DNA of 35,379 nt from Bacteroidales bacterium (GTDB lineage: Bacteria; Bacteroidota; Bacteroidia; Bacteroidales; P3). The notes under the pieces were generated by a model, which was not told where the DNA came from, did no database searches, and saw only the letters and a program-made list of their open reading frames with translations. The stretch covers positions 1 through 35,379 of the forward strand of contig JAUNHX010000023.1 in assembly GCA_030523765.1 (NCBI GenBank), written 5' to 3'. This document shows, piece after piece, positions 25,706-33,548 of this stretch. Within the stretch, counting starts at the first letter, position 1. Each line of letters begins with the position of its first letter. The position numbers and the translations under genes were made by a program.

Positions 25706-26112
25706 GCCACAATTATGATGATATTATCAATCTGCCACATCCTGTTTCTAAGAGGCATCCTCAAATGCCCCTCTTGGAAAGAGCAGCCCAGTTTGCCCCC
25801 TTCGCAGCACTTACCGGTCACGGTGCTGCTTTAGCCGAAACAGCACGCCTTACCGATAGTAAGATCAATCTAGCCGATTCTGAACGTTCGGAACTCGATC
25901 AGATGCTTCAGCAGTTACGTTCGCAGTTCAATCCTCATCCTACCATTACGTTGGTTTATTTCCAGCCCGATAGCCGAAAAGCAGGAGGCACCTACTGCGA
26001 ATATACCGGTACCATCAAACGGATCGAAGAGGATCAGCAACAGTTTCTCTTCGTTGATGGAACGATAGTTCCTTTTGTTGAGGTCATCGGAATGGAGATA
26101 GTGGAAGCTTAG
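25702..26112 (+). CDS. YolD-like protein
   Basis: A 136-residue protein of the YolD-like family, which is typically encoded directly after UvrX/UmuC-type Y-family polymerases and is thought to act as an accessory subunit in place of UmuD. The motif MPLLERAAQFAPFAALTGH near residues 22-40 is the family hallmark; the rest is a small beta-rich domain (GTIKRIEE, VPFVEVIGMEI). ATG overlaps the polymerase stop by 4 bases (ATGA), giving translational coupling. Confidence 0.9.
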   Translation: MSHNYDDIINLPHPVSKRHPQMPLLERAAQFAPFAALTGHGAALAETARLTDSKINLADSERSELDQMLQQLRSQFNPHPTITLVYFQPDSRKAGGTYCEYTGTIKRIEEDQQQFLFVDGTIVPFVEVIGMEIVEA

Positions 26113-26206
26113 CGATTACCGACTATCAATCTTTTTTTTACTATGGTGTTTTTGCTGCAATGGTTTGGGCAAGAATAGCAATTGCTTCGCGTAGATATAA
26201 AAGAAA

Positions 26207-26234
26207 AGATTTCAGACACGATGGTCTGAAATCT
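26207..26234 (-). terminator. Terminator after tRNA-Arg
   Basis: AGATTTCAGAC, a 6-base loop and GTCTGAAATCT form an 11-bp perfect stem; the minus strand continues TTTTCTTTT. It lies 20 bases past the tRNA 3' end. Confidence 0.75.
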
Positions 26235-26254
26235 CAATAAAAACATCCTTTTTG

Positions 26255-26328
26255 TGATTCCGCTGCGATTCGAACGCAGGACCTACTGCTTAGAAGGCAG
26301 TTGCTCTATCCAGCTGAGCTACGGAACC
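26255..26328 (-). tRNA. tRNA-Arg (anticodon TCT)
   Basis: The complement begins GGTTCCGTAGCTCAGCTGGA. It folds as a 7-bp acceptor stem (GGTTCCG/CGGAATC), an anticodon stem ACTGC/GCAGT around CTTCTAA, and a T arm with TTCGAAT. The discriminator is A. The CCA end is not encoded. Confidence 0.93.
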
Positions 26329-26354
26329 ATTGGCTCGAGAAAGAACTCTTACAA

Positions 26355-26384
26355 AAAAAGCTTACCAAGTAGTAAGCTTTTTTA
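26355..26384 (-). terminator. Terminator between tRNA-Pro and tRNA-Arg
   Basis: AAAAAAGCTTAC, a 6-base loop and GTAAGCTTTTTT make a perfect 12-bp stem with T-run on both strands. On the minus strand it follows tRNA-Pro by 18 bases and precedes tRNA-Arg. Confidence 0.8.
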
Positions 26385-26404
26385 TCTCTTTCTTGGCGCT
26401 TTGG

Positions 26405-26479
26405 TCGGGATAGCAAGATTCGAACTTGCGACCTCCTGCTCCCAAAGCAGGCGCGATAACCAGACTACGCTATATCCCG
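26405..26479 (-). tRNA. tRNA-Pro (anticodon TGG)
   Basis: The complement begins CGGGATATAGCGTAGTCTGG. Acceptor stem CGGGATA/TATCCCG, anticodon loop with TGG between CCTGC and GCAGG, T loop TTCGAAT, discriminator A. The three bases that follow (26402-26404) read CCA, so here the 3' end appears to be encoded, unlike its neighbours. Confidence 0.93.
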
Positions 26480-26510
26480 TGTTCCACCTTATCGTGGTCC
26501 TTTTGTTTCG

Positions 26511-26598
26511 CGGAGAAGGGGGGATTCGAACCCCCGGTACCCTAATCGAGTACGACAGTTTAGCAAACTGTTGGTTTCAGCCACTCACCCACCTCTCC
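26511..26598 (-). tRNA. tRNA-Ser (anticodon GCT)
   Basis: An 88-base class II tRNA. The complement begins GGAGAGGTGGGTGAGTGGCT; anticodon stem ACAGT/ACTGT around TTGCTAA, a long variable arm (CGTACTCGATTAGGGTACCG region), T loop TTCGAAT, discriminator G. CCA is not encoded. Confidence 0.92.
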
Positions 26599-26642
26599 GA
26601 GTGCTTCCGCGATATTCGCCAAATCGCTTGCGAAATCGGGTG

Positions 26643-26673
26643 CAAAAGTACAAACTTTTTTTGATGTGCCAAA
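26643..26673 (-). promoter_or_regulatory. Promoter of the tRNA-Ser/Pro transcript
   Basis: On the minus strand: TTTG (26670-26673), exactly 19 bases, TACTTTTG (26643-26650). This matches the Bacteroidota housekeeping consensus in both boxes and spacing. Transcription would begin near 26637, about 40 bases before tRNA-Ser. Confidence 0.75.
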
Positions 26674-26708
26674 TTTTTTTTGCTTCGGAAGCTACTTTTC
26701 TTTACAGA

Positions 26709-27455
26709 TTATTTCTTTTTTGCCTGATTAGCAACGCCTTCAATTTTTTTACGAATAGCTTCCTGATCGCCCAAATAGTAGTCTTTTTGGAGCTCTAATG
26801 TATCGGAAAATTCAAAAATGTAGGGTACTGCCGTTGGGATATTGGTCTTAATAATCTCTTCGTTGGTCATCCCTTTCAGCTCTTTCACAATACCGCGAAG
26901 ACTGTTGCCGTGAGCTACAATCATCACCTGTTCGTGCTGCTGCATAGCGGGGATAATGGCTTCACGATAGTAGGGGAGAAGGCGCGCAATCGTGTCCTTC
27001 AGCGATTCGGTGAGAGGAATCTCGGCGTCCGACAGTTCATCGTATCGGTGATCCATACGGGGGCTGCGCTCTTCGTGCATATCGAGTGCGGGAGGTTGTA
27101 CATCGAAACTACGTCGCCACATCAACACCTGCTCATCGCCGTATTTTTCGGCAGTCTCAGTTTTGTTGAGTCCCTGGATAGCACCATAACTCTTCTCGTT
27201 GAGGCGCCAGCTTTTCTCAACAGGCAGATAGTCCATATCCATAGCGTCAAGAATCTGGTTGAGGGTCTTTACGGCACGTTTCAAGTAGGAGGTAAAGCAA
27301 ATGGAAGGATGATAGCCTTCTGCTTTGAGGAGTTTGCCTGCTTCATAGGCTTCGCGGATGCCGTTTTCAGTAAGGTCAACATCGGTCCATCCGGTAAAAA
27401 GATTCAGTTTATTCCACTGGCTCTCGCCGTGTCGTACAAGGATGAGTTTCTTCAT
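26709..27455 (-). CDS. gpmA: 2,3-bisphosphoglycerate-dependent phosphoglycerate mutase
   Basis: Interconverts 3- and 2-phosphoglycerate in glycolysis and gluconeogenesis. The phosphohistidine motif LVRHGESQWN is at residues 6-15, and the second catalytic His is in VAHGNSLR near 180. The 248 residues match the family. The frame is open 21 codons upstream (to 27518), but ATG 27455 is the conserved start and the upstream part runs into the hairpin at 27501-27519. The C-terminus is a basic tail (KKIEGVANQAKKK). lgt lies 68 bases upstream on the same strand. Confidence 0.95.
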   Translation of the reverse strand: MKKLILVRHGESQWNKLNLFTGWTDVDLTENGIREAYEAGKLLKAEGYHPSICFTSYLKRAVKTLNQILDAMDMDYLPVEKSWRLNEKSYGAIQGLNKTETAEKYGDEQVLMWRRSFDVQPPALDMHEERSPRMDHRYDELSDAEIPLTESLKDTIARLLPYYREAIIPAMQQHEQVMIVAHGNSLRGIVKELKGMTNEEIIKTNIPTAVPYIFEFSDTLELQKDYYLGDQEAIRKKIEGVANQAKKK

Positions 27456-27500
27456 TTCTTTTATTAGATAATTGATATATAATATATTGGTATCATAACT

Positions 27501-27519
27501 ATTGGGGGATAGCCCCAAT
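27501..27519. other. Hairpin between lgt and gpmA
   Basis: ATTGGGG, five bases, CCCCAAT. It begins just past the lgt stop. The T-rich side (TTTTATTTCTTTTTT) is on the plus strand, where there is no upstream gene, so it is more likely an mRNA stabiliser or attenuator for the minus-strand message than a classical terminator. Confidence 0.4.
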
Positions 27520-27523
27520 GGTT

Positions 27524-28420
27524 TTATTTCTTTTTTGCTTTCTGTTTCTTCTGCGCCTCTATCTCCTTTACTCTTTTTTCAATCAATGGGGTCTGGGGAA
27601 ATTTCTCTTTATATCCTAACACCACCATCACAATACCCAACACAATGAAGGGTATGCTGAGTATCTGTCCCATATCGAGGAACATACCCTGCTCGAAAGC
27701 CACCTGCTCTTCTTTCACATATTCGATAAGGAAGCGTACACCGAAGAGGGCAATAAGCCACCAACCAAACATAACGCCTGCCCGCAGTTTCCCATCACGA
27801 TGCAGATATACTAGGTAGCATACAATGAAGATGATAAAGTAAGATAGCGACTCGTATATCTGTGTGGGATGCTTGGGCACCGTTTCACCGTTGCGTTCGA
27901 AATAGAAGCCCCAAGGCATCGTGGTTTCCACTCCATATATCTCAGAGTTCATCAAGTTGCCCAATCGAATAAAAGCACCACCCAATGCCACCACTATCAC
28001 CAATCGATCCACAAACCAGATGGGATTCATGCCGTAGCGTCGGTAATACAACCAAAGGGCTATCAGAATACCGATGGCTGCACCGTGTGAGGCAAGACCC
28101 TCATAGCCTGTAAATTTCCCTGTAGTCATATCGAAAGGCAAGATAATTTCCAGCCAATGTTCCGAAGTAAGGAAATAATCGGGTTGGTAAAAGAGACAGT
28201 GTCCTAAGCGGGCTCCTATCAGCGTGGCTAGGAAGATGTAGATAATCATACTATCTAAGTAGTCGGTATCTACTTTCTCCCGTTTGAACATACGGTAAAC
28301 AATATAGTAACCTAGCACAAAAGCTAGCAGAAACCCCATTGAATACCAACGTACGGGGAACGATCCGATATGGAAGAAAATCGGGTCTACATTCCAATGG
28401 ATAAAGAGGAGATCGAACAT
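27524..28420 (-). CDS. lgt: Prolipoprotein diacylglyceryl transferase
   Basis: Inner-membrane enzyme that attaches diacylglycerol from phosphatidylglycerol to the lipobox cysteine of exported prolipoproteins, the first step for all lipoproteins in this window. The 298-residue protein has about seven membrane helices. The signature region is RLGNLMNSEIYG near residue 150, with catalytic His in GLASHGAAIG near 108 and Arg residues in IFLATLIGARLGH. The C-terminus is a Lys-rich tail (EAQKKQKAKKK). It lies 48 bases after rny on the same strand. Confidence 0.95.
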   Translation of the reverse strand: MFDLLFIHWNVDPIFFHIGSFPVRWYSMGFLLAFVLGYYIVYRMFKREKVDTDYLDSMIIYIFLATLIGARLGHCLFYQPDYFLTSEHWLEIILPFDMTTGKFTGYEGLASHGAAIGILIALWLYYRRYGMNPIWFVDRLVIVVALGGAFIRLGNLMNSEIYGVETTMPWGFYFERNGETVPKHPTQIYESLSYFIIFIVCYLVYLHRDGKLRAGVMFGWWLIALFGVRFLIEYVKEEQVAFEQGMFLDMGQILSIPFIVLGIVMVVLGYKEKFPQTPLIEKRVKEIEAQKKQKAKKK

Positions 28421-28460
28421 ACGGGTTGGTTCCTTTCCTGATAAGAGATGAGGTAAACCG

Positions 28461-28492
28461 CGAGCCGACTACTTAGCGTAGTTGACGGCTCG
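28461..28492 (-). other. Hairpin enclosing the rny stop codon
   Basis: CGAGCCG and CGGCTCG, with inner ACTAC/GTAGT, place the rny TAG codon within the stem. The minus strand continues GCGGTTTACC, which is not T-rich. Confidence 0.5.
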
Positions 28493-30061
28493 GGTTTCGC
28501 GAATAACAGTTACTTTGATTTGGCCAGGATAGGTCATCTCGTTCTGAATCTGGCGCGACAGCTCGTAGCTGATGCGGTTAGCTTCAGCATCGTCAATCTT
28601 GTCGGCACCTACAATGACGCGCAGTTCACGACCTGCTTGGATAGCATAGGTCTTAACTACTCCGGGATAGGTCATCGCCATCTCTTCGAGTTTGTTCAGT
28701 CGGTTAATGTAGGCTTCTACTACTTCGCGACGAGCTCCAGGACGGGCACCCGAAATAGCGTCGCACACTTGGATAATGGGGGCGATAAGGCTGCTCATCT
28801 CCATTTCGTCGTGGTGTGCTCCAATAGCGTTGCATACATCGGGGTGCTCTTTGTATTTCTCGGCCAGCTTCATACCCAGAATAGCGTGTGGCAACTCGGG
28901 CTCGGTGTCGGGCACTTTGCCTATATCGTGGAGCAGACCTGCACGTTTGGCCAGTTTGGGATTGAGACCTAGTTCGGAAGCCATTGTGGCTGCCAAATTG
29001 GCCACTTCGCGCGAGTGCTGCAATAGGTTCTGACCATAGGATGAACGGTATTTCATACGGCCCACCATACGTTCCAATTCGTGGTTCATATTGTGGATAC
29101 CTAAGTCGATACAAGTACGTTTACCCACTTCGAGTATCTCTTGTTCAATCTGCTTGCGAGTCTTGGCTACCACCTCTTCGATACGTGCGGGGTGAATACG
29201 GCCATCGGTAACCAGTTTGTGGAGCGACAAGCGAGCAATCTCACGACGTACAGGATCGAAACCAGAAAGGATGATAGCATCGGGCGAATCGTCGATGATC
29301 ACCTCGACACCAGTCAGATTTTCGAGTGTGCGGATATTACGGCCTTCACGACCAATAATGCGGCCTTTCACCTCTTCGTTTTCAAGGTTGAAAACCGATA
29401 CGGTGTTTTCTACGGCTGCTTCGGTAGCGGTGCGCTGTATGGATTGAATAACGATTTTCTTAGCTTGCTCGTTGGCAGTGATCTTGGCCTCTTCTACTAT
29501 GTCGATAATGCTGTTGGCAGCTTCGGCTTTAGCCTCTTCGGTCATCATCTCCACCAACTGGTGTTTGGCCTCTTCCTGACTTAGATTGGCCACCTGTTCA
29601 AGCTGCTGCAAACTCTGTTCGCGCAGTTTCTCCACCTCAGCATTGCGACGATCCACCTCTTGGTTGCGGCGGTTTAGGTTTTCAATCTCATTATTCAGTT
29701 TGTCGTTGGCCGACTTCAGTTCGTTTGTTTTCTTTTTCAGTTCTTCAACCTTCTGATTGAAAGCTTGTTCGCGTTGTTTTTGCTTTTGTTCGCGGTCGTT
29801 GAGTTCGTTGTTGCGTTTGTTTACTTGTTTGTCGTGTTCACTCTTTAGTTGTAGGAATTTCTCCTTGGCTTGGAGTTCTTTTTCTTTTTTCAGTACCTCG
29901 CCTTTCTCTTCGGCATCTTTGAGTACTTCTTGGCTTTTAGCAAGCAGTTTGTTGCGCATCACAGTGGTGGCGCCCCAAATGCCGAGGCCGCCTCCAACGA
30001 TGATTCCGATTCCGGTAAAAATAATTAATGTTCCGGTAGAAATAATTAATGCTATATCCAT
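28469..30061 (-). CDS. rny: Ribonuclease Y
   Basis: Membrane-anchored endoribonuclease that initiates mRNA decay. Domains in order: N-terminal membrane helix (about residues 3-27), a long coiled coil (about 35-175, rich in K/E/Q), a KH RNA-binding domain ([19 protein letters not shown] near 235) and an HD phosphohydrolase domain with the metal site LLHDIGK near 375. The length of 530 residues is typical. Start: ATG 30061 opens directly onto the membrane helix. It is downstream of zapA with a 189-bp gap that may hold an RNA element, and lgt follows after 48 bases. Confidence 0.96.
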   Translation of the reverse strand: MDIALIISTGTLIIFTGIGIIVGGGLGIWGATTVMRNKLLAKSQEVLKDAEEKGEVLKKEKELQAKEKFLQLKSEHDKQVNKRNNELNDREQKQKQREQAFNQKVEELKKKTNELKSANDKLNNEIENLNRRNQEVDRRNAEVEKLREQSLQQLEQVANLSQEEAKHQLVEMMTEEAKAEAANSIIDIVEEAKITANEQAKKIVIQSIQRTATEAAVENTVSVFNLENEEVKGRIIGREGRNIRTLENLTGVEVIIDDSPDAIILSGFDPVRREIARLSLHKLVTDGRIHPARIEEVVAKTRKQIEQEILEVGKRTCIDLGIHNMNHELERMVGRMKYRSSYGQNLLQHSREVANLAATMASELGLNPKLAKRAGLLHDIGKVPDTEPELPHAILGMKLAEKYKEHPDVCNAIGAHHDEMEMSSLIAPIIQVCDAISGARPGARREVVEAYINRLNKLEEMAMTYPGVVKTYAIQAGRELRVIVGADKIDDAEANRISYELSRQIQNEMTYPGQIKVTVIRETRAVNYAK

Positions 30062-30250
30062 TTTTTTGATAATGTGGTTTAGGGGGAATGCTCCTGGGCG
30101 AATGGTGATCGGTTTTCATCAAAAAAACCTGCATCTCTCCCTCCGAGAGTTATTGGTAAACTCTGAAACATATAGGATTTGAGCGCCAGATGTCTCAGTT
30201 ATACAACCTACCCATCTATGAGCATACTCGGTTTGTAAATGGTGTTGAGT
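30062..30250 (-). other. Structured gap between zapA and rny, possible small RNA
   Basis: No protein gene. On the minus strand it contains a 9-bp stem GTTTGTAAA/TTTACAAAC overlapping the zapA stop (30231-30258), a 6-bp stem AGAGTT/AACTCT, and a 5-bp stem CTCTC/GAGAG followed by GATGCAGGTTTTTTT at 30121-30141, resembling a terminator. In other bacteria the 6S RNA gene lies next to zapA, so a 6S-like RNA is conceivable here. I could not build a convincing 6S fold, so this is only a candidate. Confidence 0.25.
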
Positions 30251-30562
30251 TTACAAACTGTTTTGGGATGGATGCAGGTATTCATCCAAGACTGTGTCAA
30301 TGTCTTCTAAGGTGTTTATCAACTGATGGTCTTTATATTCCATGTTCTCTTTTAGTCTTACCAGTTCGGCTCCTACCGATATGGCGGCCATAATGACTGG
30401 GTCAACGAGGTCGCGGCTGCCATAGGATTTTTGGAATTGTGCTATCAGTTTGTCGAGATGGGATGCTGCATTACGAACGGCTGCTTCGTTGTCAGCGGTC
30501 GAACGTATTTTAAATTGACGCCCCATGATTTTGACGGTAACTATTAGCTCTTTTGTTTCCAT
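30251..30562 (-). CDS. zapA: Cell division protein ZapA
   Basis: Promotes bundling of FtsZ filaments at midcell. The 103-residue protein has the family features: N-terminal beta region VTVKIMGRQFKIRS, the helical dimerisation segment EAAVRNAASHLDKLI, and the coiled-coil part MAAISVGAELVRLKENMEY. Length and motif order are normal. The upstream coiled-coil gene ends 1 base before this ATG, so the two are surely co-translated. A GTTTGTAAA stem covers the stop codon. Confidence 0.92.
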   Translation of the reverse strand: METKELIVTVKIMGRQFKIRSTADNEAAVRNAASHLDKLIAQFQKSYGSRDLVDPVIMAAISVGAELVRLKENMEYKDHQLINTLEDIDTVLDEYLHPSQNSL

Positions 30563-30563
30563 G

Positions 30564-30920
30564 TTATTTATTCTCTTCCTTCTGGCTTACACTATCATTA
30601 TTATCTTTGGCAGGCTCAGCCATAGCCTGCGGGGTTTTATTGAGTATTGATAAACATCGGTCGACGGTACGTATCATTTGGTTGATGCGTAGTTTGACTT
30701 CAGTCGAATCGCCTTTCTGTTCCAGTGCGTTCCGTAATTTTAATACTTTAATGTTCTCTTTAAGGTTGTTAATTTCTTTTTCTTGATTTCTCACCTGCTC
30801 TTTGAGCTCGTCGCGCTGATTGTTAAGGCGTATAATCTGCTCTTTCATCTGTCGATTTTCGTCGATGAGCTTACGCACTTTGTATTCTATGCTTGAGAGC
30901 TTTGTTTCAAAATTCAACAT
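30564..30920 (-). CDS. Coiled-coil protein, probable ZapA partner
   Basis: A 118-residue protein that is almost entirely coiled coil over residues 5-70 (heptads such as LIDENRQMKEQIIRLNNQRD), followed by a helical stretch and a polar tail ending KEENK. No enzymatic motif. It occupies the position of the small coiled-coil gene that commonly precedes zapA in Bacteroidota and may play a ZapB-like role at the division ring; that is inference from context. No membrane segment is visible. Confidence 0.78.
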   Translation of the reverse strand: MLNFETKLSSIEYKVRKLIDENRQMKEQIIRLNNQRDELKEQVRNQEKEINNLKENIKVLKLRNALEQKGDSTEVKLRINQMIRTVDRCLSILNKTPQAMAEPAKDNNDSVSQKEENK

Positions 30921-31029
30921 GGTTGTTGTATTGTTTAGTTTAAGAGCATCAGTGAAATAGCTATTGTTTGGTGTGTTTTAAATTGATGAATGATAAATAA
31001 TTAGTTTGTTTCTTTGCATCAACGTGTCG

Positions 31030-32244
31030 CTATTTCTCAATGTGCAAGTTGTGACCCATTCGGTCTTGCTTGGTTTTCAGATAGCGTTCGTTGTACTTGT
31101 TGGGTTCAACAATGATGGGTATCGTTTCGATGATCTCTAAGCCGTAGCCTTCCAATCCTGTGCGCTTCACTGGGTTGTTGGTCATAAGGCGCATCTTGTG
31201 AACATGCTGGTCGCGCAGAATCTGGGCTCCAATACCATAGTCGCGCTCGTCGGCTTTGAATCCAAGTTTCAGGTTGGCATCGACGGTATCATAGCCTTGC
31301 TCCTGCAAATGGTAGGCTTTCAGCTTGTTGACTAGTCCTATGCCACGACCTTCCTGACTCATGTATACGATGCAGCCTTTACCCTCTTTCTCGACCATCT
31401 CCATCGAACGGTGCAGCTGCTCGCCACAGTCGCAGCGGCTCGACCCAAAGATGTCGCCAGTGGCGCAGCTAGAATGGACGCGCACCAAGATGGGCTCCTC
31501 TTCCGACCATTCTCCTTTTTTGAGCACCATATGAGTGGCGCCGTTGTTGAGTTGGGTATAGGCAATAAGGGTGAAGTTGCCCCACTGTGTGGGTAGGAAC
31601 ACCTCTTCCTCTTTGCGGATAAAGGATTCGTGCACCAAACGGTATTCAATCAGATCTTTGATCGTTACAATCTTCAAATCGAAGCGTTTGGCCACCTCTT
31701 GCAGTTGAGGCATACGGGCCATAGTACCATCATCATTGATGATTTCTATTAGGGCGCCTGCAGGGGTTAATCCAGCCAAACGGGCCAAATCTACAGCAGC
31801 TTCAGTGTGTCCAGCACGCACCAATACACCGCCGTCGCGTGCCCGCAGAGGGTTGATATGGCCAGGACGACCCAAATCGTTGGGGGTGATATTGGGGTCG
31901 GCCAAAGCATTAATGGTGGCAGCACGGTCGTGCATAGATACACCTGTAGTGCATCCGCCACCCAGCAGGTCTACAGTAACAGTAAAGGGAGTTCCCAGCA
32001 GTGAGGTGTTGTCGTGTACCTGCATGTCCAGATTCAGCTCTTTGCAGCGCTGCTCGGTGATGGGGGCACAAAGAACACCACGACCGTTTTTGAGCATGAA
32101 GTTCACATGTTCTGGCGTTATTTTTTCGGCCGCCATAATGAAATCACCCTCATTCTCGCGATCTTCGTCATCAACAACAATGACGAATTTGCCGGCTTTG
32201 AAGTCCTCGATTGCTTCTTCTATCGTGTTCAGTTTAAATTCCAT
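31030..32244 (-). CDS. ribBA: Bifunctional DHBP synthase / GTP cyclohydrolase II
   Basis: Makes both early riboflavin precursors: 3,4-dihydroxy-2-butanone 4-phosphate from ribulose 5-phosphate (N-terminal half, [10 protein letters not shown] near residue 24 and RAGHTEA near 145) and the pyrimidine intermediate from GTP (C-terminal half, zinc-site [18 protein letters not shown] near 257 and catalytic [10 protein letters not shown] near 290). The 404-residue fusion is typical. It has its own promoter element (32286-32293) with a short leader, and no FMN riboswitch is visible. Both halves keep their key residues. Confidence 0.96.
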   Translation of the reverse strand: MEFKLNTIEEAIEDFKAGKFVIVVDDEDRENEGDFIMAAEKITPEHVNFMLKNGRGVLCAPITEQRCKELNLDMQVHDNTSLLGTPFTVTVDLLGGGCTTGVSMHDRAATINALADPNITPNDLGRPGHINPLRARDGGVLVRAGHTEAAVDLARLAGLTPAGALIEIINDDGTMARMPQLQEVAKRFDLKIVTIKDLIEYRLVHESFIRKEEEVFLPTQWGNFTLIAYTQLNNGATHMVLKKGEWSEEEPILVRVHSSCATGDIFGSSRCDCGEQLHRSMEMVEKEGKGCIVYMSQEGRGIGLVNKLKAYHLQEQGYDTVDANLKLGFKADERDYGIGAQILRDQHVHKMRLMTNNPVKRTGLEGYGLEIIETIPIIVEPNKYNERYLKTKQDRMGHNLHIEK

Positions 32245-32285
32245 ATATCTATATATTATACAACGGATAGTATAATCCGAATTTG

Positions 32286-32293
32286 CAAAGATA
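32286..32293 (-). promoter_or_regulatory. -7 promoter element TATCTTTG of ribBA
   Basis: Exact TAnnTTTG match on the minus strand, 42 bases before the ATG; the short leader leaves no room for an FMN riboswitch. The -33 box is weak. Confidence 0.55.
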
Positions 32294-32544
32294 CAATTTT
32301 TTTCGGATATTTCATTTTTTTAATTAAAAAATAGCGCTCTTTTTGTTCTATTTCTTGTATCTGCCCTCGTTGTCGTACAGAATTATTTTTGTCGATGACT
32401 ATTTGTCGATTATTCTGTTAGTGTTCCTCAAACCCTCCATTTGATAGTTGTTCAAAAATGTAAAAAAATGAATCCCTTTGGGATAGTTGATAATTGCGTA
32501 ACTCTCATGGTATGAGATGACTGCAAAAATGTGGACTCCATTCT
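32294..32544. other. Divergent gap between ribBA and the lipid kinase
   Basis: Part of a 335-bp non-coding gap. It contains a 7-bp inverted pair ACAGAAT/ATTCTGT (32377-32383 and 32412-32418) that encloses two direct copies of TTTGTCGAT (32388-32396 and 32402-32410), and a small CTCAT/ATGAG hairpin near 32503. These could be regulator sites; no protein gene is seen. Confidence 0.35.
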
Positions 32545-32575
32545 TTTGCCATATCGAAAAAAGGATGTATCTTTG
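32545..32575 (+). promoter_or_regulatory. Promoter of the lipid kinase gene, implies a leaderless message
   Basis: TTTG (32545-32548), exactly 19 bases, TATCTTTG (32568-32575): both boxes and spacing are perfect for the Bacteroidota consensus. Transcription would start about 32580, which is the GTG initiation codon itself. Confidence 0.75.
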
Positions 32576-32579
32576 CAGC

Positions 32580-33515
32580 GTGAAACATCTCTTCATACTC
32601 AATCCTGACGCAGGAAAAAAAGATCATACTGCCGAAATTGAACGGCAAATTACTACGTATTCTCAACACATTGATTATGAGATATACCGTATTGACGGAC
32701 GTCCTGGAACGATGCGTCGATATGTAAATGATTATTGTATTGATCATCCCAATCAGCCTACTCGCTTTTATGCTTGTGGAGGCGATGGCACTCTGAAGGA
32801 GGTGGCTTCAGGCATTGTGGGGCATCCACAGGCTCAGTTGGCTTGCTATCCCTGCGGTTCGGGCAACGATTACGTGAAATACTATGGTGGACAAGAGCGT
32901 TTCCTCAATCTTCCCAATCTTATACAAGGAACGCCCAGTCCTGTCGACATCTTCCACATCGAGGCGCAAACGGCTCAAGGTGTTGAAGATCATTATGCTA
33001 TCAATATAGTCAATTTCGGCTTCGATGCTGCGGTGTGCAACACTATGATCAATGTGCGCCGCAAACCTATCATTGGCGGGCGCAATGCCTACACTACGGG
33101 CGTTGTGTATGCTTTGATGCATGCTCGCAAAAATGAATGCCGCATCGAGGTTGATGGTCAACTCATCAACGATGCTCCTTTCCTGCTCTGCACCATCGCC
33201 AATGGCCAGTATGTGGGTGGGTCGTATCGTTGCGCACCTCGCTCTGTCAACAACGATGGAGTGGCCGATCTCTGTATGGTTCGTCCTGTTTCGCTGCTGC
33301 GTTTCGTCACTTTGATTCGGGCTTATGCTTTGGGTCGTCATCTCGACGATCCTCGTTTCGCTCCCCATATCCACTATTGTAGAGGCAAAAAGTTTGTGCT
33401 CAGCAACCCTGAACCTTTCTGGGTTACTCTCGATGGTGATATGATTCTTACTACTCATTGCTCTATCGAGGAAATGCCTCAAGCTGTGCAATTTATTATT
33501 CCCAAACAAGGATAA
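32580..33515 (+). CDS. Diacylglycerol-kinase-family lipid kinase
   Basis: Soluble lipid/sphingosine-type kinase (DAGK catalytic domain) that phosphorylates a diacylglycerol-like lipid with ATP, likely to recycle it into phospholipid or sphingolipid synthesis. Visible motifs: N-terminal FILNPDAGKK, the nucleotide loop GGDGTLKEVASG near residue 62 and PCGSGNDYVKYYGG near 85. At 311 residues it is normal. The frame is open from 32517, but the ATGs there lie within or before the promoter at 32545-32575; GTG 32580 gives the expected N-terminus. The cardiolipin synthase gene starts 33 bases after it. Confidence 0.87.
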   Translation: MKHLFILNPDAGKKDHTAEIERQITTYSQHIDYEIYRIDGRPGTMRRYVNDYCIDHPNQPTRFYACGGDGTLKEVASGIVGHPQAQLACYPCGSGNDYVKYYGGQERFLNLPNLIQGTPSPVDIFHIEAQTAQGVEDHYAINIVNFGFDAAVCNTMINVRRKPIIGGRNAYTTGVVYALMHARKNECRIEVDGQLINDAPFLLCTIANGQYVGGSYRCAPRSVNNDGVADLCMVRPVSLLRFVTLIRAYALGRHLDDPRFAPHIHYCRGKKFVLSNPEPFWVTLDGDMILTTHCSIEEMPQAVQFIIPKQG

Positions 33516-33548
33516 AAAAATAACTACAACAAAGCGTTTTTGATATTT

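Noticed and set aside
26254-26664. A 136-codon plus-strand frame
   Set aside because: It runs across three tRNA genes and their terminators.
32245-32285. FMN riboswitch before ribBA
   Set aside because: The leader from the predicted promoter is only about 40 bases and shows none of the conserved riboswitch helices.
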